Below are positions 46,611 to 56,062 of a stretch of DNA of 64,000 bases, piece after piece. The position numbers and the translations under genes were made by a program. The notes beneath the pieces were generated by a model, which did no database searches, was not told where the DNA came from, and saw nothing but the letters and a program-made list of their open reading frames with translations. Each line of letters opens with the position of its first letter. Positions within the stretch are counted from its first letter, which is position 1. Origin of the DNA: Symsagittifera roscoffensis (Eukaryota; Xenacoelomorpha; Acoela; Convolutidae); contig NC_087067.1 in the NCBI RefSeq assembly GCF_963678635.1, positions 2,172,001 to 2,236,000 of the forward strand, given 5' to 3'.

Positions 46611-49600
46611 TTATTGGGTCAAGATTTTGATATTTTTCAAGGTATTAATTGTAATTTTATCTGTTGGGGGGAGAAAAATGTTTTCTTTTTCTAATTTAGA
46701 TAAAGGAATTGTATCAAGTGGGTCATGGAGGTCAAAAACTTGATTTACTGTGTATTTTGAATCGTTTGTTTGCGGTCCTGATAAATTTATTTTATCACTT
46801 AGATTTTCTTTTTCAATTAATGGAAAAAGGTCTTTTTTATGCGGGTGTTGTTTATCTCTTTTTTGTTGGGTGTTATTTTTTATCCATTGTGAATATGGAA
46901 TTGGTTTAAAAGTTGATGTTCCAAGTAGATCAACTTCGTAGTGGTTGTTTTGGCAATCTAAATAAAGTGGGAAGTGTTGTAGATTATTTATTTGTGATTG
47001 TTCAACGTCAGTTTTTACTGCATATTTGCATTCTAGTCGGGGTGATGTTTCGTTTTCTGCAAGGTAAAATTTTATATTTTTGGGTATTTCAACTGTATTT
47101 TTACGTGTAAGTAATTCAAGTGGTGTATTTCGACTTAAAGTGTCTGGTAATGCAAGATTCTTTCCTGCTGTCCAAACTATATGTAAGTTTGGGAATTTCA
47201 TTAGAATTAATTGAAATCTATAAACTCGGTAATTTGGGTTGGATTTTTGTGTAAAGAGAAAAATGATTGGTTTGTGATCTGTAAATAGAACTGTTGGATG
47301 TTTTGATCCAAGTAGCAGAAATTCATATTCTTTTAGTGTATATATTATGGCTGTACATTCTCTCATTAGAGTTGAGAGTCGTAGCTCTGCTTGAGTGAAT
47401 AGTCGAGAATTTGCTGATATAAGGTTCATTTTGTTTGTACCATTGTGTGATTGTAATAATGCTGCGCCGATGCCAAAATTCGAAGCATCGCACATTGCAT
47501 AGAATGGTTGATTTGGATCTGGAATTTTATTCGAAATTTGTTCAGTTAAAAGTTTTTTAATTTCTTCAAATCGTGCTTGATGTTCTGTGTTCCATTCAAA
47601 ATTATTTTGTTGTCTAAGTGTATTATAGAATGGTCTTAGGTATAATTGCATTTTATACACATATTTGCTTAAAAAATTTAACATTCCAAGGAATTCTTGG
47701 ATTTTCTTTTTGTTTGTTGGTGGTTGGAGCTTTTGAATAGCATCAATGCGTGATTTTAATGGAGTGATTGTTTTTCTTTCTATATTATGTCCTAAGAATT
47801 TAACTCTTGTTAAAAAGAAGTGTGATTTATCGGGGGCGGCCTTCAGATTTTCGTTCTGAAGTATTTTGTGATAGTGTTCTAAAACATGGAACATTTCTTC
47901 TTTTGTCTGTGATTGCATAAAAACATCGTCTAAATAGGTGATTGCGTTTTTCTTGAGTATTAGTGGTCTAAAAATTTTACTCATAAAAGCTGAAAATGCT
48001 GCTGGTCCTATGGATATTCCATAGAATAGGCGGTTGAATTCATATTGCTGATTTCCAATAACAAATTGTGTTAAGCGTCGCGATTGTTCATCTAGTGGCA
48101 TTTGATTATATGCACTATTCATATCTGCGGTTGTAAAGTATTTTCCGTTTATTTTTGTTAAAATAACTTGTATTGGTTCAATAGGCCAATTGCATTTTGA
48201 TTCATCTATCAGTGAATTAAGATATCTAGCGTCTAGAACTATTTTTAATGATTCTCCTTTTGCTAGGATGATAACAGGGTTGATAAATGTGTTACCTTTT
48301 GGTTGTTCTTCTTTGTTTACCGGTGAGATAATTTTGTATTGTTCTAAAATATCGAGTAATCTGTTCAATTTATCGTGTAAATGAATTGGTACTTTACTTG
48401 CTCTTTGTTTTTTGAAAACTGCGTCAGGTTTTAATGGGAGATGTAGTGATGAGCTGATTTTGCCAACATCAAATTTGGATGTTGCATAGACTGATGAATA
48501 TTTTATTAGCTGTTTGGCTAACTTATCAAATTCGTCTTGTGTTATTTGTGAATGTTGGAAGTTAAACATTGTTAAAAATTTCTGTTGATTCTCTGTATAG
48601 TTGTTTATGTTGAATGTAGGTTTGAAATATGGGGTTTTTGTGAAATAATCTGTATTTCTTTTTTCATTGCTTTTTATATTATTTATGGATAATTCTTCAT
48701 TAAGAATTGTGGATTGACAAATATCTAATAACTGAAGTATATTATTTACGCGGTATGCTTTTTCGTGTACTGATGATATCGTAGCGTTGGTTTCGCAATA
48801 TCCCAAAAGTCCTAAAGGTAATGTTACTTGATATGGTGTATTATTGTATACCTGTAACGAAATAATATCTGAATTCGAGTTTTTCAAATATTTTATGGAT
48901 GAAATTGTGATTTTGAAAAATTTATGGATAGGTTTGAATTCAAAGTCTGACATATAGAGTTGTTGTTTATTCTGTTTTTTATCATATTGGTGAACTTGTT
49001 TTATTAAAAAATTATATTTGTTTCCTGATAGTGGTTTCAGGTGTTTTCTTTGTTGGTTATATATTGGATAAAATTTTGAAAAGAATGGTGGTTGTTTATT
49101 TAATCTTTGAAAAAATGTTAGGGATGTGTCTTTTGTTTTTGTGTATTTATCTTTTATTAGTATTTTACTATTCAAGATGTTGATTGTTGGTATATATTTA
49201 GAGATAAATGGTATTCCAATGATATTGTGTTTAATATCAGTAATATGAAATATTTGTTTGAATGGTTTATTTAAAATTTTATTTTGCTCTTTTGTTCTTG
49301 TGGGGAGAAGAAATAACTGAATTTTTCCATAGTTTACCAATGTTGATCCTTGTGCTGTTGCTAGTTTACTGGAGGTTTCAAGAGGCGTTAGTTTTGGGTG
49401 TAATGTTTTTATCTCATTCCATGTGGGAATGTTTATTATGTTTGATTCTGCTCCTGAATCAATTAAAAATTCAATTTCAAGATCTGGTGGTTGAAATTCT
49501 TTGTTTCTTGGGCTTTCTAAAAGAAATGGTATTGTCCAAATTTTTTCTTTAGGTTGTTCTTTTTGTATATTTTGATAGATGTGATTTGTATTCAAGCATT

Positions 49601-49784
49601 TTGTTTTGTCATTTTCATTAGATTGATTTGTAGTGTTGATTTCGTTAGTTTCTTGTGCCGTTTGTGTAGAATGGATGGGTTCAATATAATAATTGTGAAG
49701 GAGTTCTAATTGATTTTCATATATATGTGATGAAAAAGGTTGTTCATATATAATAGGTTCGTAGTCATTTTCGACTGCTATCAT
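46611..49784 (-). CDS. pol: pol: protease, reverse transcriptase, RNase H
   Basis: 1057 codons from the first ATG. The frame is already open from the base after the gag stop at 50046, so pol is in the same frame as gag. Domains: aspartic protease at about residues 104-200 with DSGAES at 109-114; reverse transcriptase at about 460-665 with TTADMNSAYN (catalytic D) and YLDD at 617-620; connection and RNase H at about 755-900 with MCDASNFGIGAALL, RECTAI and TDHKP. The order and the LSRNTP end are typical of Ty3/Gypsy. Integrase should follow but the frame is lost at 46611. Its product copies element RNA into DNA within the particle. Confidence 0.92.
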   Translation of the reverse strand: MIAVENDYEPIIYEQPFSSHIYENQLELLHNYYIEPIHSTQTAQETNEINTTNQSNENDKTKCLNTNHIYQNIQKEQPKEKIWTIPFLLESPRNKEFQPPDLEIEFLIDSGAESNIINIPTWNEIKTLHPKLTPLETSSKLATAQGSTLVNYGKIQLFLLPTRTKEQNKILNKPFKQIFHITDIKHNIIGIPFISKYIPTINILNSKILIKDKYTKTKDTSLTFFQRLNKQPPFFSKFYPIYNQQRKHLKPLSGNKYNFLIKQVHQYDKKQNKQQLYMSDFEFKPIHKFFKITISSIKYLKNSNSDIISLQVYNNTPYQVTLPLGLLGYCETNATISSVHEKAYRVNNILQLLDICQSTILNEELSINNIKSNEKRNTDYFTKTPYFKPTFNINNYTENQQKFLTMFNFQHSQITQDEFDKLAKQLIKYSSVYATSKFDVGKISSSLHLPLKPDAVFKKQRASKVPIHLHDKLNRLLDILEQYKIISPVNKEEQPKGNTFINPVIILAKGESLKIVLDARYLNSLIDESKCNWPIEPIQVILTKINGKYFTTADMNSAYNQMPLDEQSRRLTQFVIGNQQYEFNRLFYGISIGPAAFSAFMSKIFRPLILKKNAITYLDDVFMQSQTKEEMFHVLEHYHKILQNENLKAAPDKSHFFLTRVKFLGHNIERKTITPLKSRIDAIQKLQPPTNKKKIQEFLGMLNFLSKYVYKMQLYLRPFYNTLRQQNNFEWNTEHQARFEEIKKLLTEQISNKIPDPNQPFYAMCDASNFGIGAALLQSHNGTNKMNLISANSRLFTQAELRLSTLMRECTAIIYTLKEYEFLLLGSKHPTVLFTDHKPIIFLFTQKSNPNYRVYRFQLILMKFPNLHIVWTAGKNLALPDTLSRNTPLELLTRKNTVEIPKNIKFYLAENETSPRLECKYAVKTDVEQSQINNLQHFPLYLDCQNNHYEVDLLGTSTFKPIPYSQWIKNNTQQKRDKQHPHKKDLFPLIEKENLSDKINLSGPQTNDSKYTVNQVFDLHDPLDTIPLSKLEKENIFLPPTDKITINTLKNIKILTQ

Positions 49785-50045
49785 ATTTATGGAGATAATG
49801 TTTTCTGTATCACTTTCTGAATCTGATGATTCACAGTTTATTTGGTTTAGTTGTAGTTCGTTATTTCCTGTGTCATCAATACCTGGGGGGTCTGATGTTG
49901 ATTCTGGATTTGATTGTACTTGATTAATATGCCTTTGATGTTTAGGTGTACTACTTCTGTGGCGATTGTTGGAATTATTATAATGGTTATTTTTCCTGTG
50001 TGGTGATTGGGAATAATTTCTAAAACGGTTATTATAACTTGAATG
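49785..50045 (-). CDS. gag-pol linker read after the in-frame UGA
   Basis: 87 codons without a stop between the gag UGA and the first pol ATG, in the frame of both. The first part continues the Asn/Arg/Ser-rich nucleocapsid-like composition of gag, and the later part is acidic (ESSDSESDTEN). This continuity indicates that gag and pol form one frame split by a single UGA. Confidence 0.75.
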
Positions 50046-53000
50046 TCAATTTTGTGAATTATTTTGTGATCTGTTTTGATAATTATTGTTTGGTCTGTTA
50101 TAGTTTGATCTATTATATGAGTTATTCCCTGATCGATTGTTCGGGTAATTCTGGTTTCGGTTGTTTGAATAACCTCTATTTCGATTATTGGAGTAGTTTC
50201 TATTTCTATTGTATGATGAATTTCGTGATTGATTGTTTGGATAGTAATTATTCCTTGATTGGGAATTAGATCTAGAGACAAATTGTGTTGTATTTGAATT
50301 TGATCTGGAGTAGTTATTTCGACTATTTGGTCTATTATAATGGTTTTGTGATGAATTTTGTGTATTTCTTCGTTCTGGTGATCTTCCTCTATAACTTGAG
50401 TTATATGGTGATTGAGTTCTCGTGTAATTGGTATTGTTCAGAAGTGATTTTCCTGAACTGTTGTTTCTGTATACATTTTTGTTCGGTAGATTTTGATCTT
50501 TTTTCATGTATTGATAGAATGATTTATTTGGTTCTTTATATTTTTGAGGTTTGTTTTGATTGTCCTGTTGTTTTTGTTTACATTCAGAAATACTATGTCC
50601 GTATCGTCGGCAATAATTACACCATTTTTTGAAAGTTGTTTTGCCTTTAAAGTTTGGGTGTTTTTCATAAATAATGAGTATTTCAGTGATTTTTTCAACG
50701 AGGTCTGTATCTGATTCCTGTATATTGTTGATATTTGTGGTATTTGTTTCAATTCGGTTAACATATTGTAATTTCAGATTTTCTGTTTCTTCAAGTTTCA
50801 TTGTGATTTCCGCTTGCTCTAGTTTGTCTACTAGTTTTCGAAAATCTAAATCGGGCTCTCGAATTGAGGAGGGATGGGATGCTCTCTTTTTTATTGCTTT
50901 TTTCCTTAATTGAGGTGTTAAGGTCATCATTAAGATTTCTGTCATTTTTGTGTTTTTATAGTCGTGTGTATTTAATGAATATGCTTTTCGAACTAGTGTT
51001 TCGATACGTACTGCTAATTGTTTGATGGTTTCATTTGGTAATCTGCGAATTTCATTACATAAAACTCTTTGTTGTTGTTTGTTTCTTTCGGAGTCAAACA
51101 TTTTTGAAAATTCTTGTGTAAATCTTTTCCAATTTGATTTTATTTCTATAGGCAATACTGAAAACCATTTTTGGGCTGCGCCGTCTAAGGTTGTCTGTAT
51201 CAACGCAGTGCGTCGATGTATCCAGTTTTGATGTAGTGGCGTATTAATTGGTTCAGGTCCTATATTTAAAATTAAATTTGCTGTTACTGCATTTAAATAA
51301 TCTTCTACAGAATATTCAGGGTCTGTTCCTGTGAATACCATTAATGGTTTGTTTGATGTTATTGATGATCCACCCATAAGGTATGGATTCATTGTCATTT
51401 GTAATGATTCTGCTGCATTTGGCATTTGTGAAAAATTTGAAAGTTGATTTTTTGTTATTTCGTGTTGTTGAAGGTAATATGGAAGTGGTATTTCATTTTG
51501 CATTTGTGTTGGTTGATACGAGTGTGTAATCATTGGGTTTTGTGTCTGAATTGGTTGAAAAGATTGTGTATTAATTGGGTTTTGCATTTGTATTGGTTGT
51601 TGATTTTGTGTATCTGTTTGATGTGGAGAAAAAATTCTATGATATGTATATGGTTTTTGCACTCCTTGTCCACGATATTCTTGAGTATATGGTGCAAATA
51701 TATCTGGTTGTAAATAATCATCATCAGAGGATAAGTAATCCATTTGATGAGGTGCTTGTTTTTTATTTTTATTCTGTTGAAAGAATGGGTAATTTTCACT
51801 ACGATCCTGTGGAGGATGTGAATTAGTTTGAAAATTTACTGAATTGGTTGTTGCCATTGGGTTATCCCAATATCGAGATTTTATCTGATTATTATTATTT
51901 TTTCGTGGGGGATAGTTTGTTTTTGATGAATATGCGTAATTATAATTGTGTTCCGCAAAAGTGTTTCTTGTGAACGTTCTGCGTGTTTTTGACGGTATTG
52001 TCATGGGTCTATATGTTTGATAATCCATTTGTGAATATTTTGGAGCAACCGAAGGTTTAACGGTTGATTGTAAGGTTACCTGTGCTAGTGAAGTGTTTGT
52101 ATTTCTTGGTGTTGTTAAATTTGGACGTATCGGTGAAATACTTTGTTGTGTAGTTGTTGTTGTTTGAACAATTTCTTCATTTATGAAGTGTGATGGTGTC
52201 TGAATATCTTGTTGAGTGAGATTCCTAGTTCCGTTGAGGTTTTCATTGTGTATGACGGTCGAGTTTAGGCTGTTATTTCGCGTATCAGGTAGAAATGTAT
52301 TGTAGTTTAATGGTGTTGCATCAATTGTTAATGGTACTACTCTTACATAATCTCTTGTATAAGATATTGTACTTTTTGCTTGACTTGCAATTGATTGTGG
52401 GATATTTATAAATGCATAATGAGACCATTCGGGGTCCCAAACGTAGTCTGACTGTTCTGTGATGGCGGTATCATCGTTTGAATTTTGAGGTCTGAAATTT
52501 TTTCTTGCTTGTGAAATTAAATCTATATTATGTGTGAAATAATCTATTATAAACCATGCCAAAATTTTTTGTAATTCATGTTTTGTATGTTCTGAAACAT
52601 CATCTTTAGTGAAATTTTCTTTAATTATATGTAGGAAAGTTGAAAATAGTGTGATTTCATGTCGTACCCTTATATGTTTAGATGTCTCTGTCGGTGAGAC
52701 ATTTGGGATTGGGATTTCGTTTTCTAATATTGAGATATAACTATATATTATGGCAAAAACTTCATTAGTAAATATGGAGTTTGCTCTTTGTGAGTTATGA
52801 TATTGTATGCTTTTTATATATTCTGAGAATACTTTTGAAAATTCTAAATCAAGATCGTCTGTTTGAATTACATATTTGCGGTGATTCGGGTTTGGTGAAC
52901 TAAATTCTATGATGTAGATTCCGTATTGTTGTGTCAAATTACATATATCTTTCAGATAGTGATCATTAATTTGTCTTTTGATCTTTACATCTGGGAACTC

Positions 53001-53153
53001 TGCTTTACATGGGCTGATTCCGGGTTCAAATAAATTTAGAAGTAAATTCTTGCAAAATATATGCTGTCCTCTATCATTGGGTGCATCTACGAGGAAGGGA
53101 TAGATATCATCATCATCTGGACTATCTTCACTTGGAGTGTGTGTTTGGCTCAT
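50046..53153 (-). CDS. gag: gag polyprotein (capsid and nucleocapsid)
   Basis: 1035 codons, starting MSQTHTPSEDS and ending in UGA at 50046-50048. The first 560 residues are unusually long for Ty3/Gypsy and include Gln/Asn/Pro-rich repeats (IQTQNPMITHSYQPTQMQN). A retrotransposon-gag capsid-like block lies at about 590-800 (GTDPEYSVEDYLNAVTANLI, AAQKWFSVLP, IRRLPNETIKQLAVRIETLV). One CCHC zinc knuckle follows at about 843-857 (WCNYCRRYGHSISECKQ). The C-terminal 165 residues are Asn/Arg/Ser/Tyr repeats (RNRNYSNNRNRGYSNNRNQ), probably RNA-binding. It forms the particle and packages RNA. Confidence 0.88.
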   Translation of the reverse strand: MSQTHTPSEDSPDDDDIYPFLVDAPNDRGQHIFCKNLLLNLFEPGISPCKAEFPDVKIKRQINDHYLKDICNLTQQYGIYIIEFSSPNPNHRKYVIQTDDLDLEFSKVFSEYIKSIQYHNSQRANSIFTNEVFAIIYSYISILENEIPIPNVSPTETSKHIRVRHEITLFSTFLHIIKENFTKDDVSEHTKHELQKILAWFIIDYFTHNIDLISQARKNFRPQNSNDDTAITEQSDYVWDPEWSHYAFINIPQSIASQAKSTISYTRDYVRVVPLTIDATPLNYNTFLPDTRNNSLNSTVIHNENLNGTRNLTQQDIQTPSHFINEEIVQTTTTTQQSISPIRPNLTTPRNTNTSLAQVTLQSTVKPSVAPKYSQMDYQTYRPMTIPSKTRRTFTRNTFAEHNYNYAYSSKTNYPPRKNNNNQIKSRYWDNPMATTNSVNFQTNSHPPQDRSENYPFFQQNKNKKQAPHQMDYLSSDDDYLQPDIFAPYTQEYRGQGVQKPYTYHRIFSPHQTDTQNQQPIQMQNPINTQSFQPIQTQNPMITHSYQPTQMQNEIPLPYYLQQHEITKNQLSNFSQMPNAAESLQMTMNPYLMGGSSITSNKPLMVFTGTDPEYSVEDYLNAVTANLILNIGPEPINTPLHQNWIHRRTALIQTTLDGAAQKWFSVLPIEIKSNWKRFTQEFSKMFDSERNKQQQRVLCNEIRRLPNETIKQLAVRIETLVRKAYSLNTHDYKNTKMTEILMMTLTPQLRKKAIKKRASHPSSIREPDLDFRKLVDKLEQAEITMKLEETENLKLQYVNRIETNTTNINNIQESDTDLVEKITEILIIYEKHPNFKGKTTFKKWCNYCRRYGHSISECKQKQQDNQNKPQKYKEPNKSFYQYMKKDQNLPNKNVYRNNSSGKSLLNNTNYTRTQSPYNSSYRGRSPERRNTQNSSQNHYNRPNSRNNYSRSNSNTTQFVSRSNSQSRNNYYPNNQSRNSSYNRNRNYSNNRNRGYSNNRNQNYPNNRSGNNSYNRSNYNRPNNNYQNRSQNNSQN

Positions 53154-53595
53154 TTTTTCGTTTAATGACTGTTAATAGGTAATTATCGATGTGTCTAATT
53201 GGTTGATTCCAATTATATAAATGTACTGGTTTGTGTTTATATTGCTTTTTTATTCTTCTTTTTCCTCTTTTTGATGAATTTGAAGTTGTTTCTGAGTCGG
53301 AAAAATATAGTTGATCGTGAATGGGGCAATTTTTATCTATAGATTCTTTTAATTTATAAAGTTCGTCTAAATTGCTGGCTTCTGATTCTGAAAATGCGTT
53401 TCAATTTTTGGAAAATCTTTTTCGTGTTATTTGTCTTTGTTTAGTTATTATTTTCCTTTTTAGTGTTTGTCGTTTCGTTCTGATATATCCAACTGTTTGT
53501 GTGTAAGGTGTGATTACAAGGTCGTATTTTTTGTTATCTATTTCACAGTTGTGTAAAATGATTGTTTGTTTGTTTCCTAGATTTTTAATTGACAT
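53128..53595 (-). CDS. orf0: small basic ORF upstream of gag, one in-frame UGA
   Basis: A frame of 156 codons starting ATG at 53595 (MSIKNLGNKQTIILHNCEID), very rich in Lys, Arg and Ile. It is interrupted by UGA at 53401-53403 and resumes in the same frame with an acidic patch (FSESEASNLDELY), a CPIHDQLYFSDSE segment and a basic stretch (KRGKRRIKKQYKHK). It ends 22 bases inside gag in another frame. The basic clusters look like nuclear localisation or nucleic-acid-binding signals. I recognise no family; a gag N-terminal extension or an accessory regulator is possible. Confidence 0.5.
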
Positions 53596-54826
53596 AAGGT
53601 TTAGGATGACGGATGCTAAAAGTTGTTAGATGATTTCTATTTTCTTAAATTGTTAGTCCTTACGATTTTTTGGTTAGCTTAACCTGGGTCTATTTGTTCA
53701 GGATTGGAGAGAAAAGTATATCGATTCCGAAAAATGATTTTTTACTTTCTCGTGGCTAGTATAAGCTAAGGTGTTAACTTACTTAATCTTACTTAGGGGT
53801 AGTGATTGTGTTCAAGGGTTGGAGAATAGTAAATCGATCCACAAGGTTCAGGTATAATTAGAACGCGAGTAGTTCGTTAGATACTATTTTAAACTTACTA
53901 AGTCTACGATTTATCCTGGGTCTGGTAAGAGGAGGGTTCAAGTGAAGGATGAATAACCGAAGTTCTTCACTGTTTATCCTAATTTGAATGATTAGTTTTG
54001 TTCAAAAATTTCTATTAGTCTTGGGTTATTTTGAAAGGGTTGGATAGTGAATCGACGTTTGAGGTCATTAGACACTAGCTAAGTGGGTGGGGGAGAACAA
54101 AATTGTTCTTTTTGATCCAAGGATAGGCCTTGATGATCAAGTTTTTTTAAATTTAATTAAATAGAAATTTAATTAAGATCCAAGGATAAGCCTTGATGAT
54201 CTGGTTTTAAAATTAAGTGAATTTAAGTTTAAAATGGTTTAAATGTATTTAAGAAAAGATTTAGTGTTTTAATGATTTTAGTGAGCTTATGATTGCTGTT
54301 ATGTTTTAGGTGATGAAGCTGGGACAACTGATGATTTTATGATTACTAACAGTTTATTGTCATGCTACTAATTTTTATTTTGATTTTCAATAAATATTTT
54401 CCAAACATGTTTTATAGAATACTGCAGAATTTTAGGAAAACGATCTGAGATATTTTTATCAATCGTTATTGTATGTTATTATTTTGTTTAGCGCCTGAAA
54501 TGAGAATGAAGATTGACTTCAAGATTTAAGTTTGCAAATGAAAATCTAAATTCATTGCTAATAAGATTCTAAATATAAAAGTTTGTGTTGGCTTTTGCCG
54601 TACTATCATATAACTATTTGGTAAGTTTCTACTTTGTCGTATGTCGTCTCTGGTTCGAGGTCTTCTTCCAATTCCGGGTAGTTCTCTTATCGTTCGGAAT
54701 ATTGGCTTTGATCTATTGAGTCGTAGAGACATTTCGATTAAATTATCGTCGTGTAACATTTTAAAAATGTTTTGTCTAAATTCTAATCTATTTTTGGTTA
54801 ATTCTAAGCTATTAAGGTCTTGTTCG
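53596..54826 (-). other. retroelement 5' leader
   Basis: 1.2 kb without a long minus-strand frame. A 30-base direct repeat (GATCCAAGGATA.GCCTTGA) occurs at 54115 and 54177 on the + strand, separated by AT-rich quasi-palindromic sequence. Packaging and splice-donor signals would be expected here; none is certain. Confidence 0.5.
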
Positions 54827-54844
54827 AGACTTATGGTCGCACCA
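54827..54844 (-). promoter_or_regulatory. putative tRNA primer-binding site
   Basis: Two bases inside the 5' LTR, the minus strand reads TGGTGCGACCATAAGTCT. Its complement ends in CCA and is preceded by GTTCGAGAC, the signature of a tRNA T-loop. The implied primer acceptor end is GGTCGCACCA. I cannot assign the tRNA isotype, and the T-stem plus acceptor spacing is one base short of canonical. Confidence 0.6.
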
Positions 54845-54846
54845 GA

Positions 54847-55256
54847 TGAGTTATGACCGATGTGGTTAACTCATAGAGTAATTTCGGATAGGGTACACCG
54901 TCTGCTCGTCACGCTATCTTATTTTCGGCCGGATAGATTCGTGCAACTTCTTAGTCTAATACCGATCCTAATCTTACTCTTATACTATCTAGTCTCAGGT
55001 TGTTTAACTAGTCTCTGCTAGGCTCAATAGATCTAGGGTATACTGGTTTATTGCGGCTGCTGAAGTTCTCTTGGAGAGGCAACTAATTTCTAAGTTAAAT
55101 TCAAATCTCTCTGGTGCTGAAATTACAAGTAATTTCAGCACTTACAAATGAGTGGGTTGTTAGTTTGATAGATCATGATTGGTTAATATTAAATACTTTA
55201 CAGTGGTAAAATATCTAAATTATCCAATCATAAAATGTAGTTTAGATCAGGTTCCA
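54847..55256 (-). repeat. 5' LTR of the retroelement
   Basis: 410 bp with TG...CA ends, matching 31486-31895 with seven substitutions. It carries the intact palindrome (55115-55140). It contains promoter and start of transcription by family analogy; I see no clear TATA box. Confidence 0.92.
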
Positions 55257-55707
55257 TTTAGATTAGGCGACAAACAAAAGTAGATTGATACACCTTGATA
55301 TACAGAATAGCTGGGCAAATATCAGCTCCGAACCAGTAGATAAGTATTAGAAACAGTCGAACATAAATTTATGTAAGCTAGAACTAAAAACTTAGAAGAA
55401 TCTTTGGGCGGTAAGGGGTGGAATTTCTGAGAGGATGGGGTTTAACTTTCGGAAGTCGGATCTCTCCTCTTCATCTTTATAAATTTTTTTCAATAAAAAA
55501 AATAAATCGCAGTTCAAGAGCAAAAAAAGTTAGATTTTTAACAATATTAGGGCCAACATTCGGGCTTTAACAGTTCAGCTTGTAGTGGTCCGTAGAAGTT
55601 AACTAAAATTTAGATGAAAAAGCTAGTTTTTCTAGAACACATTTGTGATAAAAATTGTAATCAAAAACATATCAGTCAATCTTGAACCTTCTGTACAAAA
55701 GTTGAAA
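55257..55707 (+). repeat. 451-bp direct repeat flanking the retroelement, right copy
   Basis: The partner of 31028-31478. It starts at the first base after the LTR and continues without break into flanking DNA (ATTTTACCTGAGC), which is presumably the original locus. Confidence 0.9.
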
Positions 55708-56054
55708 ATTTTACCTGAGCAAAAAAAGTTAATTCATTTGGGCTATTTTTCATGAAATCAGCTGGTATCAAACTGGTTTTGATCAAAAAAAGTGTAGCGT
55801 TTGACGATTTTTCTACGAAATCTAAATTTGCGTTAAGTTGGACCCGTGAAAACGGCATGGTACCAGACTATGGGTGTTTCCCTGATCTAATATTATATCT
55901 ACAGTTTATTTGCGCAGTCTAAGAAATTTATCGGTGATTTTCGCTACACATGTGAAACGATTTTACTACACAATGACTAATAAAAAGATCGTACAATGTT
56001 TGAAAATGTCATTTATTTAATCTATATAAAAGTCATCATTACTACGCTTAAGAT
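55708..56054. other. flanking DNA, nothing recognised
   Basis: No coding frame or structured repeat seen between the flanking duplication and the MITE. Confidence 0.4.
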
Positions 56055-56062
56055 ATTTGAAA

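Larger units (their letters stand above)
42023..46877 (-). repeat. 4855-bp internal tandem duplication, right unit
   Basis: Direct repeat of 37168-42022. This unit is continuous with the RT part of pol to its right. By-eye divergence between units (roughly 0.6%) is lower than between the LTRs (1.7%), so the duplication seems younger than the insertion. Confidence 0.95.
31486..55256 (-). mobile_element. giant Ty3/Gypsy-type LTR retroelement with env-like gene
   Basis: A 23,771-bp element bounded by 410-bp LTRs with TG...CA ends, transcribed on the minus strand. Order: 5' LTR, primer site, 1.2-kb leader, orf0, gag, pol (protease, RT, RNase H, integrase), two accessory ORFs, env, a 572-codon 3' ORF, 3' LTR. 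The pol order PR-RT-RH-IN and the YLDD RT motif place it with Ty3/Gypsy (Metaviridae-like). Even after subtracting an internal 4855-bp tandem duplication it is about 18.9 kb, far above the usual 5-9 kb. The LTRs differ at 7 of 410 positions, so insertion was fairly recent. Several frames are broken, so this copy is probably not autonomous as it stands. Confidence 0.9.

Noticed and set aside
46709-50632. Plus-strand open frames opposite pol and gag (for example 46709-46909, 49262-49552, 50285-50632)
   Set aside because: They are antisense to well-supported gag and pol domains and have no recognisable pattern.
34704-53403. UGA decoded as selenocysteine or a changed genetic code
   Set aside because: No SECIS-like element was identified, host exons use normal stops, and TGA also ends other frames here; readthrough or nonsense mutation is simpler.
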